64,000 nt of DNA from Phyllobacterium sp. 628 (GTDB lineage: Bacteria; Pseudomonadota; Alphaproteobacteria; Rhizobiales; Rhizobiaceae). Below the pieces are notes generated by a model. That model made no database searches, was not told the origin of the DNA, and saw nothing but the letters and a program-made list of their open reading frames with translations. The stretch is taken from the NCBI RefSeq assembly GCF_014189505.1, contig NZ_CP050303.1, positions 124,001 to 188,000 on the forward strand. The letters run 5' to 3'. The translations under genes were made by a program, and so were the position numbers. Below, in pieces: positions 26,140 through 34,580 of the stretch (position 1 is the stretch's first letter; the number at the start of each line of letters is the position of its first letter).

Positions 26140-26877
26140 TTAACCGACGACGACAGTCGCCTTGCCCGACACGCGGCTGTAGAGATCAATGATGTCCTGA
26201 TTGATCAGACGCACGCAACCCGATGACATGGATTGACCGATTGACCACCATTCGGGCGAACCGTGAATGCGATAGCCGGTATCCGCGCCATCCTTGTAAA
26301 TATACAGGGCCCGAGCGCCGAGCGGATTCTGCGGTCCGGGCTCCATGCCATTTTGATACTGAACGAGTTCCGGTTTGCGCTGGATCATTTCGCGCGGCGG
26401 CGTCCAGCGCGGCCATTCCTTCTTGTACTGAATGTTTGCGCGGCCGCTCCAGAGGAAGCCAGCTTTGCCGATACCGACACCGTAGCGGATCGCGTCGCCT
26501 CCCGGTTGAACCAGATAAAGGAAACGCTCCTGCAAGCGCACGACGATCGTTCCGGGCTGCTCGCCGGTGGGGTCGACAACGATCTGACGCCGGAATTGTG
26601 CTGGCACTTTCTGATAGGGAATAGCGGGAAGCGAATATGGGCCCTCCTGCACCGCAGCGTACATCACATCAGGAACCGTGACTGTTTTGTCGATGCTGAT
26701 TTGCGGGCGGATGCTGCCGGTGGAATTCGTATCGATCCCCATATCAGGGAGTTCGAATGTCTGCGAACAACCCGAAACACCGAGCACGGCCATGGAGCCT
26801 GCGCCCAATAACAGGTGACGTCGGGAAATGGCGGGAGCTTGCAGACTGGTGATGGCTGCCTGATTACGCTTGAACAA
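26140..26877 (-). CDS. L,D-transpeptidase (YkuD domain) lipoprotein
   Basis: 245 residues. The N-terminus combines a twin-arginine-like signal (SRRHLLLGAGSMAVLG) and a lipobox ending at C37 (VSGC), so it is likely a lipoprotein exported by the Tat route. The YkuD catalytic motif HGSPEWWSIGQSMSSGCVRL supplies H205 and the nucleophile C221. These enzymes form 3-3 peptidoglycan cross-links or attach proteins to the wall; they are abundant in rhizobia, where polar growth relies on them. It is followed by a strong terminator and stands alone. Confidence 0.92.
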   Translation of the reverse strand: MFKRNQAAITSLQAPAISRRHLLLGAGSMAVLGVSGCSQTFELPDMGIDTNSTGSIRPQISIDKTVTVPDVMYAAVQEGPYSLPAIPYQKVPAQFRRQIVVDPTGEQPGTIVVRLQERFLYLVQPGGDAIRYGVGIGKAGFLWSGRANIQYKKEWPRWTPPREMIQRKPELVQYQNGMEPGPQNPLGARALYIYKDGADTGYRIHGSPEWWSIGQSMSSGCVRLINQDIIDLYSRVSGKATVVVG

Positions 26878-26988
26878 CTCGGTACTCGCTTACAACTGTG
26901 GCAATTACTAAAACCTTATGGAAATGTGGTTTATAAAGAGTGAATCCCATCAGAGACATTTTAACCAAGAATGGCGATGCCGAGAGCC

Positions 26989-27008
26989 GAGTTGACAGCT
27001 GTCAACTC
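26989..27008. repeat. 20-bp perfect palindrome, copy 1
   Basis: GAGTTGACAGCTGTCAACTC, perfectly self-complementary. The same 19 bp (AGTTGACAGCTGTCAACTC) recur at 27262-27280. Confidence 0.8.
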
Positions 27009-27142
27009 AAGCCGATCCTGAATCAAACCGGAGCCTCGCTTGGCGTCCATGGCTCAACTATTCGTTCGATGCGCTCAATCAGACCCAATCCGGCATCGTT
27101 CAGGTTTTTGGAGATCGGCGACGGGCAAGCGCATATCGCGAA

Positions 27143-27195
27143 GGAACGGAGGAACGGAGGAACGGAGGAACGGAGGAACGGAGGAACGGAGGAAC
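27143..27195. repeat. 8-bp tandem array (GGAACGGA), about 6.6 copies
   Basis: Six perfect copies of GGAACGGA (27143-27190) and a partial seventh. The unit is not a multiple of three but 24 bp is, giving an 8-residue repeat in any frame. Copy number is likely to vary between strains. Confidence 0.95.
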
Positions 27196-27261
27196 TCAAC
27201 ATACCCGTCAATCGACGCAAACAACACTTTATGAGTGCACCCTAGCCCGGAACCTAAAGCA

Positions 27262-27280
27262 AGTTGACAGCTGTCAACTC
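27262..27280. repeat. Palindrome copy 2
   Basis: AGTTGACAGCTGTCAACTC, an exact 19-bp match to the first copy, 273 bp away. Together the two copies flank the tandem array. It directly abuts the hairpin at 27284. Confidence 0.8.
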
Positions 27281-27283
27281 CGC

Positions 27284-27316
27284 GGAAGCGCGCTGGAGAC
27301 ACACCAGCGCGCTTCC
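27284..27316. terminator. Strong hairpin after the symporter gene
   Basis: Perfect 13-bp stem GGAAGCGCGCTGG / CCAGCGCGCTTCC with a 7-base loop, 11 bp after the stop of the leftward symporter gene. No T run follows, but its stability and position fit a transcript end. Confidence 0.65.
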
Positions 27317-27327
27317 AGCATTCAATA

Positions 27328-28686
27328 TCAGGCGGTCGCAGTGGCACCCGAAGGATCAATCACATCGATCCCTGCCGTGCTGTCATATTGCGCCTGATCG
27401 AGTATTCCCTGACGCTTGGCAACGATCGTTGGTATCAGCGCCTGCCCGGCCACATTCACTGCCGTGCGTCCCATATCGAGAATGGGATCAACCGCCAGCA
27501 GAAGGCCAACACCCTGCAGCGGCAATCCGAGGGTTGACAGGGTCAAGGTCAGCATAACAATCGCGCCGGTTAAACCAGCTGTTGCCGCAGACCCGATCAC
27601 AGATACGAATGCGATCAGAACATATTCCTGAAGACCGAGCGGGATATTGTAAAACTGCGCAACGAAGATCGCAGCAATGGCCGGATAGATTGCGGCACAA
27701 CCATCCATCTTTGTCGTCGCCCCCAGCGGCACTGCGAAGGCCGCATATTCGCGCGGCACGCCGAGATTGTTTTCTGTCACGGCTTCGGTCACCGGCAATG
27801 TCCCAATCGAAGAGCGCGAGACGAAACCAAGTTGGATCGCCGGCCAGGCTCCGGCGAAGAACCGTGCCGGATTAAGCCCGTGCAAGAGCAGCACGACGGG
27901 ATAGACAACGAAAAGCACGATGCCGAGGCCGATATAAACCGCCGCAGAGAACCAGCCGAGCTGGGCCAACGTTTCCCAGCCATATTGTGCAACGGCAGTG
28001 CCAAGCAATCCGATTGTGCCGATCGGCGTCAACCGGATAACCCACCAGAGAATTTTGCGTACCACGGCCAAGAGCGCGCGATTGAAATCTAGGAATGGTT
28101 CCGCAATGGACCCGACCCGCAACGCGGCGACACCCACCACGATGGAGATGATCACAATCTGAAGCACGTTGAACGAGAGAGACGTGCTTGCGCCGCCGTC
28201 GGTCATTTTCGTGGATGCCTGCAGGCCAAGCATATTGGATGGGATCAGACCCTTGAGGAAATCCAGCCATGACCCGGTCGAAGAAGGAACGGCGGCCGAA
28301 GTCGCGAGCACGGCAGAATTGATACCAGGCTTGATGACAAGCCCGAGCGTAATGCCGATTGCTACAGCTATGAGTGCCGTGATGGCAAACCAAAGCAGCG
28401 TCTGCCAGACCAGCGTCGCCGCATTGTTCAGGGCGCGCAGATTGCTGATGCTGGCGACGATAGCAGTAAAGATCAGAGCCGGAACGAGCGCCCGAAGCAA
28501 CTGGACGAAAATCGAGCCGACTGTCTGAAGCGTAACGCTCAGCCAGTTCGGCTTGCCGGCTGCATCCAGTCCAAGGTCGCGGGCAATCAACCCAAGCGCC
28601 AGTCCGATGATCATGGCGACGATGACTTGAAAACCAAAGGTCCGATAGAAGGGTTTGGGGGCAGAGGGCGACAATGTTTTTGACAT
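27328..28686 (-). CDS. Dicarboxylate/amino acid:cation symporter (DAACS family)
   Basis: 452 residues from the ATG at 28686; a TTG eight codons upstream also opens the frame but has no advantage. Eight hydrophobic helices, the serine-rich hairpin motif SRSSIGTLPVTEAVTENNLGV and GATTKMDGCAAIYPAIAAIFVAQ, which contain the substrate and sodium/proton contacts of the GltPh/DctA family. It imports C4-dicarboxylates, glutamate or related acids across the inner membrane. It differs from classical rhizobial DctA in those loops, so the substrate stays open. No regulator is adjacent except the divergent AraC gene. Confidence 0.88.
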   Translation of the reverse strand: MSKTLSPSAPKPFYRTFGFQVIVAMIIGLALGLIARDLGLDAAGKPNWLSVTLQTVGSIFVQLLRALVPALIFTAIVASISNLRALNNAATLVWQTLLWFAITALIAVAIGITLGLVIKPGINSAVLATSAAVPSSTGSWLDFLKGLIPSNMLGLQASTKMTDGGASTSLSFNVLQIVIISIVVGVAALRVGSIAEPFLDFNRALLAVVRKILWWVIRLTPIGTIGLLGTAVAQYGWETLAQLGWFSAAVYIGLGIVLFVVYPVVLLLHGLNPARFFAGAWPAIQLGFVSRSSIGTLPVTEAVTENNLGVPREYAAFAVPLGATTKMDGCAAIYPAIAAIFVAQFYNIPLGLQEYVLIAFVSVIGSAATAGLTGAIVMLTLTLSTLGLPLQGVGLLLAVDPILDMGRTAVNVAGQALIPTIVAKRQGILDQAQYDSTAGIDVIDPSGATATA

Positions 28687-29023
28687 GGCAATGGTCTCGC
28701 AGTGGGACAAGTGAGCGAAATCAAAAACATTTCGACTCGCTCGATTGCAGCAATATTACCACTTATGAGTGTAGACCGAGAGCGCACAACAGTCTGATCA
28801 TCTTGACTATCCCGCAATTTCTTTCCGCAGATCAAAGGATATTCTGCGTCAACGCCTATAGTTGACCGCCTAAAGTCGAATTTTCAAATCTCCTCAATCG
28901 CGCTAATAAACACAACCATAAATTATACTTCATACTAACTCCCTTTAAAGTTGCGCAGTGGATTTCACATATCGATTTTAAAAATGTTCATATTTTACAT
29001 TTGTTCATTCAAGGATTGAGGCA
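28687..29023. other. Divergent A+T-rich promoter region
   Basis: 337 bp between the leftward symporter and the rightward AraC gene. The right half (28860-29000) is clearly A+T-rich. No palindrome stronger than chance was noted. Confidence 0.5.
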
Positions 29024-29992
29024 ATGCTTAATGGCACAGTTGACCGTGGTCTGCACCTTGCGAATGCTCTTCACCAGCCCATTAAAGCCGAACAGATACA
29101 AGCGGCGCAGCAGCCGCGCCAAAGCGGCTTCCCCAATCTCATCGTGGACAAAACGCACGTCCTCAAGGAAGCGCAAATCCTCAAGGGTACGACGCCAACA
29201 ATTATTCATTCGCTGTCAGACGGCGCGGCCGATTTGCTGCTCTATATCTTCGTCCTGAGCGGATCGTTTGAAATCTACAACACGAAAACGCGCCAGTCTG
29301 AATTTCTGCTGGAGGGATATGCCGGGACGGTCGTGAACAATCCGGCAGTCATCCTCAGGCTCAGCGAGAACACAGAATGGCTTGCACTGCAGTTGCCTTT
29401 GCAACAGGTGAAGCAGCATTTCGAATTTTGCTCAAAAAGCCTTACCTGTTCAGGGCTTCAGTTTTCGATTGTTCCCGATTTCCATAATCACCCGGTTACG
29501 GCCCTTCGTCACACACTTGCCAGCATGAATCGCGGAAGAGGGGAGGGGTCAAAAAACTCCGCTTTGCTCGATGCAAGCTATGAACACCTGCTGCTCACAC
29601 AGATCTACAGTCTTGCCCCGCATAATTTCAGCGGCGGTATCCGATCAGCACCACAGCAACTTCATCCAAAACAGCTTCGCCGCGCGGAAGAATTCATGCG
29701 CCGGAATCTTTATCGTGCTGTCAACATTCAGGATATCGCCAACGCAGCCGGATGCAGCACCAGAACGTTGCAGCGTATTTTCCGGTCATTCCGGGATGCT
29801 ACTCCCATCCAGATATTGTTCCGCTATCGCATTGCAGAAGCGCACGAAGCGATCATCAGCGGGCAGGCGACAACGGTAACTGATCTGGCGGCTGCCCTGC
29901 AGTTTTCAAATGCAGGCCGTTTTGCGGTGATCTATCGCAAGCTTTATGGAAAAACCCCATCCTCGGTAATGCGTTTCTATTGCAACGAATAA
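29024..29992 (+). CDS. AraC-family transcriptional regulator
   Basis: 322 residues. The N-terminal 210 residues form a cupin-like effector domain of the AraC-binding type (LLLYIFVLSGSFEIYNTKT; GYAGTVVNNPAVILRLSENTEWLAL). The C-terminal 100 residues hold the two AraC helix-turn-helix motifs (AVNIQDIANAAGCSTRTLQRIFRSF, then TVTDLAAALQFSNAGRFAVIYRKLYGKTPSSVMR). The start follows GAGG at five bases. It precedes two Hint-domain genes in the same direction and is the only regulator nearby, so it may control them; the divergent symporter is the other candidate. Confidence 0.9.
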   Translation: MLNGTVDRGLHLANALHQPIKAEQIQAAQQPRQSGFPNLIVDKTHVLKEAQILKGTTPTIIHSLSDGAADLLLYIFVLSGSFEIYNTKTRQSEFLLEGYAGTVVNNPAVILRLSENTEWLALQLPLQQVKQHFEFCSKSLTCSGLQFSIVPDFHNHPVTALRHTLASMNRGRGEGSKNSALLDASYEHLLLTQIYSLAPHNFSGGIRSAPQQLHPKQLRRAEEFMRRNLYRAVNIQDIANAAGCSTRTLQRIFRSFRDATPIQILFRYRIAEAHEAIISGQATTVTDLAAALQFSNAGRFAVIYRKLYGKTPSSVMRFYCNE

Positions 29993-30148
29993 AGAGCAGA
30001 AATGCCTCGAATTGCTGCATTTCTAAACTCTTAAAGCTCATGATCAGCCAAACAAAAGCTGGCAAATGCGTTTTTAATAGACGTTTGTATAACAGAAGTT
30101 ATCTGTAAATTCATTTCAGTATCAGCCATTTTATAAAAGGATTACAAA

Positions 30149-31363
30149 ATGCCAGATCCTACCCCGATTACTACTGTTAATGATGGTAAAACTATCATCG
30201 ATAAAGAACATTACTCCAGCGGCGAGCTGCTTGATTTAAAGCTGGCAGGGGGAAGTACCCTTGTCATTGACGGTGTCGATATAACACTCAAAAGCTTATT
30301 GGGTGTGGGGGCACTTTCCAACACGACGATCGAACTCATTCATGGGGCAACGCTGACAGTTGACGGTTCACTACTTGACGTCAACGCTCTTAATGGCCTC
30401 ACTTACAAAATTGGCGATCAGTCGCTACTCCATCTCAAACAATCGTTCCTTGACGTAAAGTTACTCAATTCCGAGACAATCGACTTCGCCGATCCCGAAG
30501 GAACTGGAACTTTCCACTACACACCCGGTGGGGTGGGCCTCCGCCTTTCTGGTCCAATGAAGATCATCAATCTTCACGTGGGCGACAAAATCCAGGTTGA
30601 TGGTGCAACGTCTGCCGAAGTAGACGGCGAAAGGTTACTTTTTCATGGCAAAGGTGGGGCCATTATCGCATCTTTCAAAGTAGAGGAAGGTCTTGAACTC
30701 GGCCAGCCAAATGAAGACGGAAGCTTTACAATCGAGGTGCCTTGTTTTCTCGAAGGCACGCTCATTTCAACGCCACGTGGTGAAATTCGGGTTGAATATC
30801 TGAAAAAGGGGGATCTGGTTCACACCCTCAATGGGGAAGCGCGTGCCGTTACATGGGTGGGAAACCGCACCATCTTTCCTCAAACAGCCAACCCGAGGGA
30901 GTGCTTGCCGGTCCACATTCGCCCCGGCGCGCTTGCGGAAAACATGCCGCACCGGGACCTTTACCTGTCTCCAGACCATTGTCTGTTTTTGGCGGGCTGT
31001 CTGATCCCCGCAAAGTTTCTGATTAATGGCACAACCATCACACAGGATTTAAGGCTGGAGCCTTTCACCTATTACCATATTGAACTTGAACAGCATGCGG
31101 TGCTGGTCGCAGATGGCGCTTACACCGAAAGTTATCTCGACCTTGGCAACAGAGCAATGTTCCTGGAGCCCGGCATGTTCATGTTCTGTAAGCCGGTTGA
31201 TCTAGGCACAGTCGTACATTGCTTTCCGCCTGTCTATGCCGGACCTGTGCTGGATGCTGTTCGCAATGTGCTGGAACAGCGTGCGGCCATTGCCAGGGAT
31301 AGTGCCCAAACAATGACTATTCCGCCCGTCCAATCTTGCCCGGCAAGCTGTATTAATCCGTAG
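30149..31363 (+). CDS. Hint-domain (hedgehog/intein-type) protein, copy 1
   Basis: 404 residues. The C-terminal half is a Hint_2 domain: it begins at C199 (VPCFLEGTLISTPRGEIRV), has the block KKGDLVHTLNGEARAVTWVGNR, and the conserved SPDHCLF with H277. Hint domains rearrange the peptide bond before their first cysteine, so the N-terminal 198 residues could be released or attached to a nucleophile. The N-terminal part is rich in beta strands and T/D/G/L repeats (GSTLVIDGVDITL, TTIELIHGATLTVDG), like cell-surface proteins. There is no cleavable signal peptide. It lacks the C-terminal splice motif of inteins, so it resembles hedgehog-type autoprocessing. AAAGGAT lies before the ATG. The downstream gene is a paralogue. 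Confidence 0.88.
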   Translation: MPDPTPITTVNDGKTIIDKEHYSSGELLDLKLAGGSTLVIDGVDITLKSLLGVGALSNTTIELIHGATLTVDGSLLDVNALNGLTYKIGDQSLLHLKQSFLDVKLLNSETIDFADPEGTGTFHYTPGGVGLRLSGPMKIINLHVGDKIQVDGATSAEVDGERLLFHGKGGAIIASFKVEEGLELGQPNEDGSFTIEVPCFLEGTLISTPRGEIRVEYLKKGDLVHTLNGEARAVTWVGNRTIFPQTANPRECLPVHIRPGALAENMPHRDLYLSPDHCLFLAGCLIPAKFLINGTTITQDLRLEPFTYYHIELEQHAVLVADGAYTESYLDLGNRAMFLEPGMFMFCKPVDLGTVVHCFPPVYAGPVLDAVRNVLEQRAAIARDSAQTMTIPPVQSCPASCINP

Positions 31364-31464
31364 CCTTAACCGATTGGACGTCTGATCATTTTGAGCCATT
31401 CCGGCTTCAACGCATAATCATAGGACATATTTCATCACCAAATTATTTTGAAGGAACTGCGGCC

Positions 31465-32697
31465 ATGGCCCCTAAATCCATTACACTCGATGATACCACG
31501 CACACCATTGATTCAACCGAGTACAGGGATGGAGACCTTCTTGATCTGACCCTTGCCAAAAGCGGTACGCTTGTCATCAATGGGGTCAACATCACCCTGA
31601 ACAGCATTATTGGTGCCAGTGTCGCTTCAAGCACAACAATTAAACTGATCAACGGAGCCACACTGACGACAGGCACTTCGCTTGCAAAGATCGGTATTGC
31701 CGAGAATTTCACCTATGAAATCGGCGAGAAATCACCTCTCCATATTATTGGAAGCAGTATTGACCTCGATATCGCCGATACGACAACAATTGATTTCGAG
31801 CCGTCCGGTGGTACTGGAACACTCATATACACACCACCAACATTTGCTCTCAAGCTCGGGCCATCGCCCACACTTCTCAATCTGCACAAAGGTGACAAAA
31901 TAGAAGTTACCGGCGCAACTTCGTATTATGTCAGCGACGGTATGGTGCATTTCCAGAAACCCAACTTCCTTGGCATCAATGGGGACATTGCTGTTTTTCA
32001 CGTCGATGCCGCAGCGCAATTCAGCAGCATAAGTGCTGATGGAACCGTCACAGTCGAAATACCATGCTTTCTTGAGGGAACCCTCATTTCGACACCGGGC
32101 GGTGAAATTCGGGTCGAGTATCTGAAAAAAGGGGATCTGATCTACACCCTCAATGGTGAAACGCGGGCCGTCACCTGGGTAGGAAACCGCACCATCTTTC
32201 CCAAAAAAGCGACCAATCCACGGGAATGTCTGCCTATCCGCATTCGACCCGGATCTCTTGAAGAAGATATGCCGCATCGAGACCTCTACCTGTCTCCGGA
32301 CCATTGCCTGTTTCTGGATGGTTATCTGATCCCGGCAAAGCTTCTGATCAATGGTACAACCATCACGCAAGATGTAAGGCTGGAGCCTTTCACCTATTAC
32401 CACATCGAACTTGAACAGCATTCGGTGCTCGTCGCAGATGGCGCTTATGCTGAAAGCTATCTCGATCTTGGCAATCGGGGAATGTTTCTGGCGCCCGGCA
32501 CGCTCATGTTCAGCGCGCCGATTGATCTAAGCAAAATTGTCCATTGCTACCCCCCGCTTTACTCCGGGCCTATTTTGGAGGAATTCCGTCACACTCTGGC
32601 ACAACGCGCGGAAGAGCTTGGCTATCACAAACATCAGGACCGCGATTCACTCGGGACCCCGAGCAATGTCTTTCCGTTTTCGCATGCGTTGCAATAG
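31465..32697 (+). CDS. Hint-domain (hedgehog/intein-type) protein, copy 2
   Basis: 410 residues, a full-length paralogue of the preceding protein with the same order: a beta-rich N-terminal region (SGTLVINGVNITL, TTIKLINGATLTTG) and a Hint_2 domain starting at C201 (IPCFLEGTLISTPGGEIRV), with H280 in SPDHCLF. The Hint halves are nearly identical, while the N-terminal halves have drifted further. This suggests tandem duplication with selection on the processing domain. AAGGAACT precedes the ATG. About 100 bp separate the two genes with no obvious terminator, so they are probably co-transcribed. Confidence 0.88.
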   Translation: MAPKSITLDDTTHTIDSTEYRDGDLLDLTLAKSGTLVINGVNITLNSIIGASVASSTTIKLINGATLTTGTSLAKIGIAENFTYEIGEKSPLHIIGSSIDLDIADTTTIDFEPSGGTGTLIYTPPTFALKLGPSPTLLNLHKGDKIEVTGATSYYVSDGMVHFQKPNFLGINGDIAVFHVDAAAQFSSISADGTVTVEIPCFLEGTLISTPGGEIRVEYLKKGDLIYTLNGETRAVTWVGNRTIFPKKATNPRECLPIRIRPGSLEEDMPHRDLYLSPDHCLFLDGYLIPAKLLINGTTITQDVRLEPFTYYHIELEQHSVLVADGAYAESYLDLGNRGMFLAPGTLMFSAPIDLSKIVHCYPPLYSGPILEEFRHTLAQRAEELGYHKHQDRDSLGTPSNVFPFSHALQ

Positions 32698-32703
32698 GAC
32701 AAT

Positions 32704-32752
32704 ACCGGACAGTCGCCCAACCCGGAACATCAGCGGTAGGCGGCTGTCCGGT
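32704..32752. terminator. Bidirectional terminator, Hint copy 2 / phosphodiesterase
   Basis: 14-bp stem ACCGGACAGTCGCC / GGCGGCTGTCCGGT with a single G-T pair and a 21-base loop. It begins 7 bp after the rightward stop and overlaps the 3' end of the leftward gene, as expected between convergent transcripts. Confidence 0.6.
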
Positions 32753-33503
32753 CGAGAAAGTCATGGAAATGTGCGATCACAGTATCGCGGTCTATGAAGA
32801 CCACGGCATAGGCGGGTGGCTCCAGCGTAGTCATGATCCGGTCCGGGTTGAAATCCAGCGCATTCTGGTGATTGGTGCCCCGAAGAACGCTGACTGGAAT
32901 ACCACGCCAGCTTCCGGCGACAGGCCGGTGTGCGTGGCCAACAAAAATATGCCTGACATTGCCATGTTCACGTAACAGAGCGTACAGCGCTTCCGCATCC
33001 GCCAGCCAATAGCTGTCAATCAATGGCAGAAAAAGCGGGAAGGGCGGATGATGCAGGAACAAGAATACGGGACGATCTGCAGCTTCCACCAATTGCCGCT
33101 TCAGCCACGCCTGCCTTGCATCATCGAGGCAGCCATCAACCCGGCCTTCCGCCAATGTATCAAGGAAGATCAATCGGCCTTCTGCCGTATCAAGAACGCT
33201 TTGGACAAAGCCTTCCTCCGGTTTGATCGCATCGAACACCTGTAAGAATGCATCGCGATTGTCGTGGTTGCCCATTAATAGCCGGTAGGGCGGCACGAGA
33301 TTTTCCAGCTCTTTGGCCAGCGCTCGGTAGGTATCTTCGCCTCCCGTATCGCTGAGGTCACCTGTGAATACCACGAGCTCCGCATCCGGATGGTTGTGAT
33401 TGATGTCGGTGATACAGGCACGAAGATTTTGCAGCGGATCAAGGTCGCAAAGAATGTCACCCGGAGTGACGAGATGCAGATCAGTTACCTGAATGATTTT
33501 CAT
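32730..33503 (-). CDS. Metallophosphoesterase, GpdQ/CpdA-like phosphodiesterase
   Basis: 257 residues, class III cyclic-nucleotide/glycerophosphodiesterase fold. All metal motifs are present: TDLHLV (D8, H10), FTGDLSD, MGNHDN, FLHHPPFPL and VGHAHRP. Order and spacing match GpdQ and CpdA. There is no signal peptide, so hydrolysis is cytoplasmic. It is the last gene of a leftward operon with a Pot-type importer and a LacI regulator, so it more likely cleaves an imported phosphodiester (such as a glycerophosphodiester) than cyclic AMP. This assignment is by context. Confidence 0.85.
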   Translation of the reverse strand: MKIIQVTDLHLVTPGDILCDLDPLQNLRACITDINHNHPDAELVVFTGDLSDTGGEDTYRALAKELENLVPPYRLLMGNHDNRDAFLQVFDAIKPEEGFVQSVLDTAEGRLIFLDTLAEGRVDGCLDDARQAWLKRQLVEAADRPVFLFLHHPPFPLFLPLIDSYWLADAEALYALLREHGNVRHIFVGHAHRPVAGSWRGIPVSVLRGTNHQNALDFNPDRIMTTLEPPAYAVVFIDRDTVIAHFHDFLDRTAAYR

Positions 33504-33526
33504 TTGAGATCTCGGACTGTTGGTAA

Positions 33527-34570
33527 TCAGGAATTGTTTTTCAACGCACGGGTGCTGCCACGCAGGACAATGCTCGTGCTCAAGCGGTCATGCATGGGCG
33601 CATGTTCAAGCTCGGCCTGCCGCCGGTCGAGAAGCGCCACTGCATGGGCAGCCATGACTGCCGGATCCTGCCGGAACGTTGTCAGATTGTAAGTATCCCA
33701 TGCCGCCTCCGGAATATCGTCAAAACCGATGATGGCGAGGTCATCCGGGATCGAAAGCTGGGTGTGGCGTCTGACATAGTCGATAAGGCCGAAGGCAACG
33801 AGATCATTGGCGCAGAACACCGCCTGCGGCCGCTCTCTGCCCGAGAACAATTGGCGGGCCGCTTCCTGTCCGCCCGCATAATTGGAGTTGTCGCCATGAC
33901 CGATGACAACGTTCACGCCGTGCGATGCAGCTTCCCGGCAAAAGCCACTCTCGCGCTCGATCGTGGTGGGGGTACGGGAAAGGGCCCCGGCAAAAGCCAG
34001 ACGTTTGAGACCGTCGGCGAGGAAAAACCGGGCTGCCTCACGGCCAGCGCCTTCATTATCAATGTTGACGTCATCGGCACCCGTCTCCGAACGGCCAAGC
34101 ACGATCAGCGGCTGGCCATTGCGGCGGGCAAGCTCAACGAAGGAGGAGGGGGGCGAACCGGAGAGGATGATCGTCGCTTCGGCACGGTAACCGAACAGGG
34201 TTTTCTGAGCTGCGACCAGCTCTTCTTCCGTATGGCCGGTATTGATGACGATGGGGACGCTGCCGCGATGGATCAGCGCCTTGGTCAAGGCCGCAACCAG
34301 ATGCGAGCGGTAGCCGAGTTCCGGATTGGTGACGACCAGACCGACAAGACGGCTGGTCCGCGCCAGCAATCCGCGCGCCAGATCATTGACCTGATAGCCA
34401 AGCTCTTCCGCCGCCACCATGATCTTCTCGCGTTTCTTCGCTGAAACGCTGGCACCGGGGGTAAATGCCCGCGACACCGCCGAGCGCGAAACGCCAGCCT
34501 TCTTCGCCACCTCCACAGCACTGACATAGTGCTGGGTTTTCTTCGATGGTTTATCGCCCTTCGAATTCAT
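33527..34570 (-). CDS. LacI-family transcriptional regulator
   Basis: 347 residues from the ATG at 34570, preceded by AGAGGA; a GTG 43 codons earlier lies inside the upstream permease gene. The helix-turn-helix (VSAVEVAKKAGVSRSAVSRAFTPGASVSAKKREKI) is followed by a periplasmic-binding-protein-like effector domain (LVGLVVTNPELGYRS; IVLGRSETGADDVNID; AIIGFDDIPEAAW). It sits inside the importer operon and probably represses it. A candidate operator is at 38606-38623, beside the first gene of the operon. Confidence 0.9.
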   Translation of the reverse strand: MNSKGDKPSKKTQHYVSAVEVAKKAGVSRSAVSRAFTPGASVSAKKREKIMVAAEELGYQVNDLARGLLARTSRLVGLVVTNPELGYRSHLVAALTKALIHRGSVPIVINTGHTEEELVAAQKTLFGYRAEATIILSGSPPSSFVELARRNGQPLIVLGRSETGADDVNIDNEGAGREAARFFLADGLKRLAFAGALSRTPTTIERESGFCREAASHGVNVVIGHGDNSNYAGGQEAARQLFSGRERPQAVFCANDLVAFGLIDYVRRHTQLSIPDDLAIIGFDDIPEAAWDTYNLTTFRQDPAVMAAHAVALLDRRQAELEHAPMHDRLSTSIVLRGSTRALKNNS

Positions 34571-34580
34571 GCTCTTTCCT

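Larger units (their letters stand above)
26878..27283. other. Repeat-rich spacer between the L,D-transpeptidase and symporter genes
   Basis: About 400 bp without a real gene. It holds two copies of a 19-bp palindromic sequence and a 6.6-copy 8-bp tandem array, listed separately. Open frames crossing the array in both directions encode only the repeated peptides RNGGTEE or SSVPPFLR and are artefacts of the repeat. Confidence 0.75.

Noticed and set aside
27143..27195. CRISPR array
   Set aside because: The repeats are 8 bp, contiguous and without spacers, and no cas gene is nearby.
26940..27359. Overlapping reading frames on both strands across the 8-bp array
   Set aside because: They encode only the translated tandem repeat (RNGGTEE or SSVPPFLR units), have no ribosome binding site and no non-repetitive conserved part.
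30149..32697. Inteins with an extein on both sides
   Set aside because: The Hint domains lack the C-terminal HN and +1 nucleophile of splicing inteins, and no host-protein continuation follows; hedgehog-type processing fits better.
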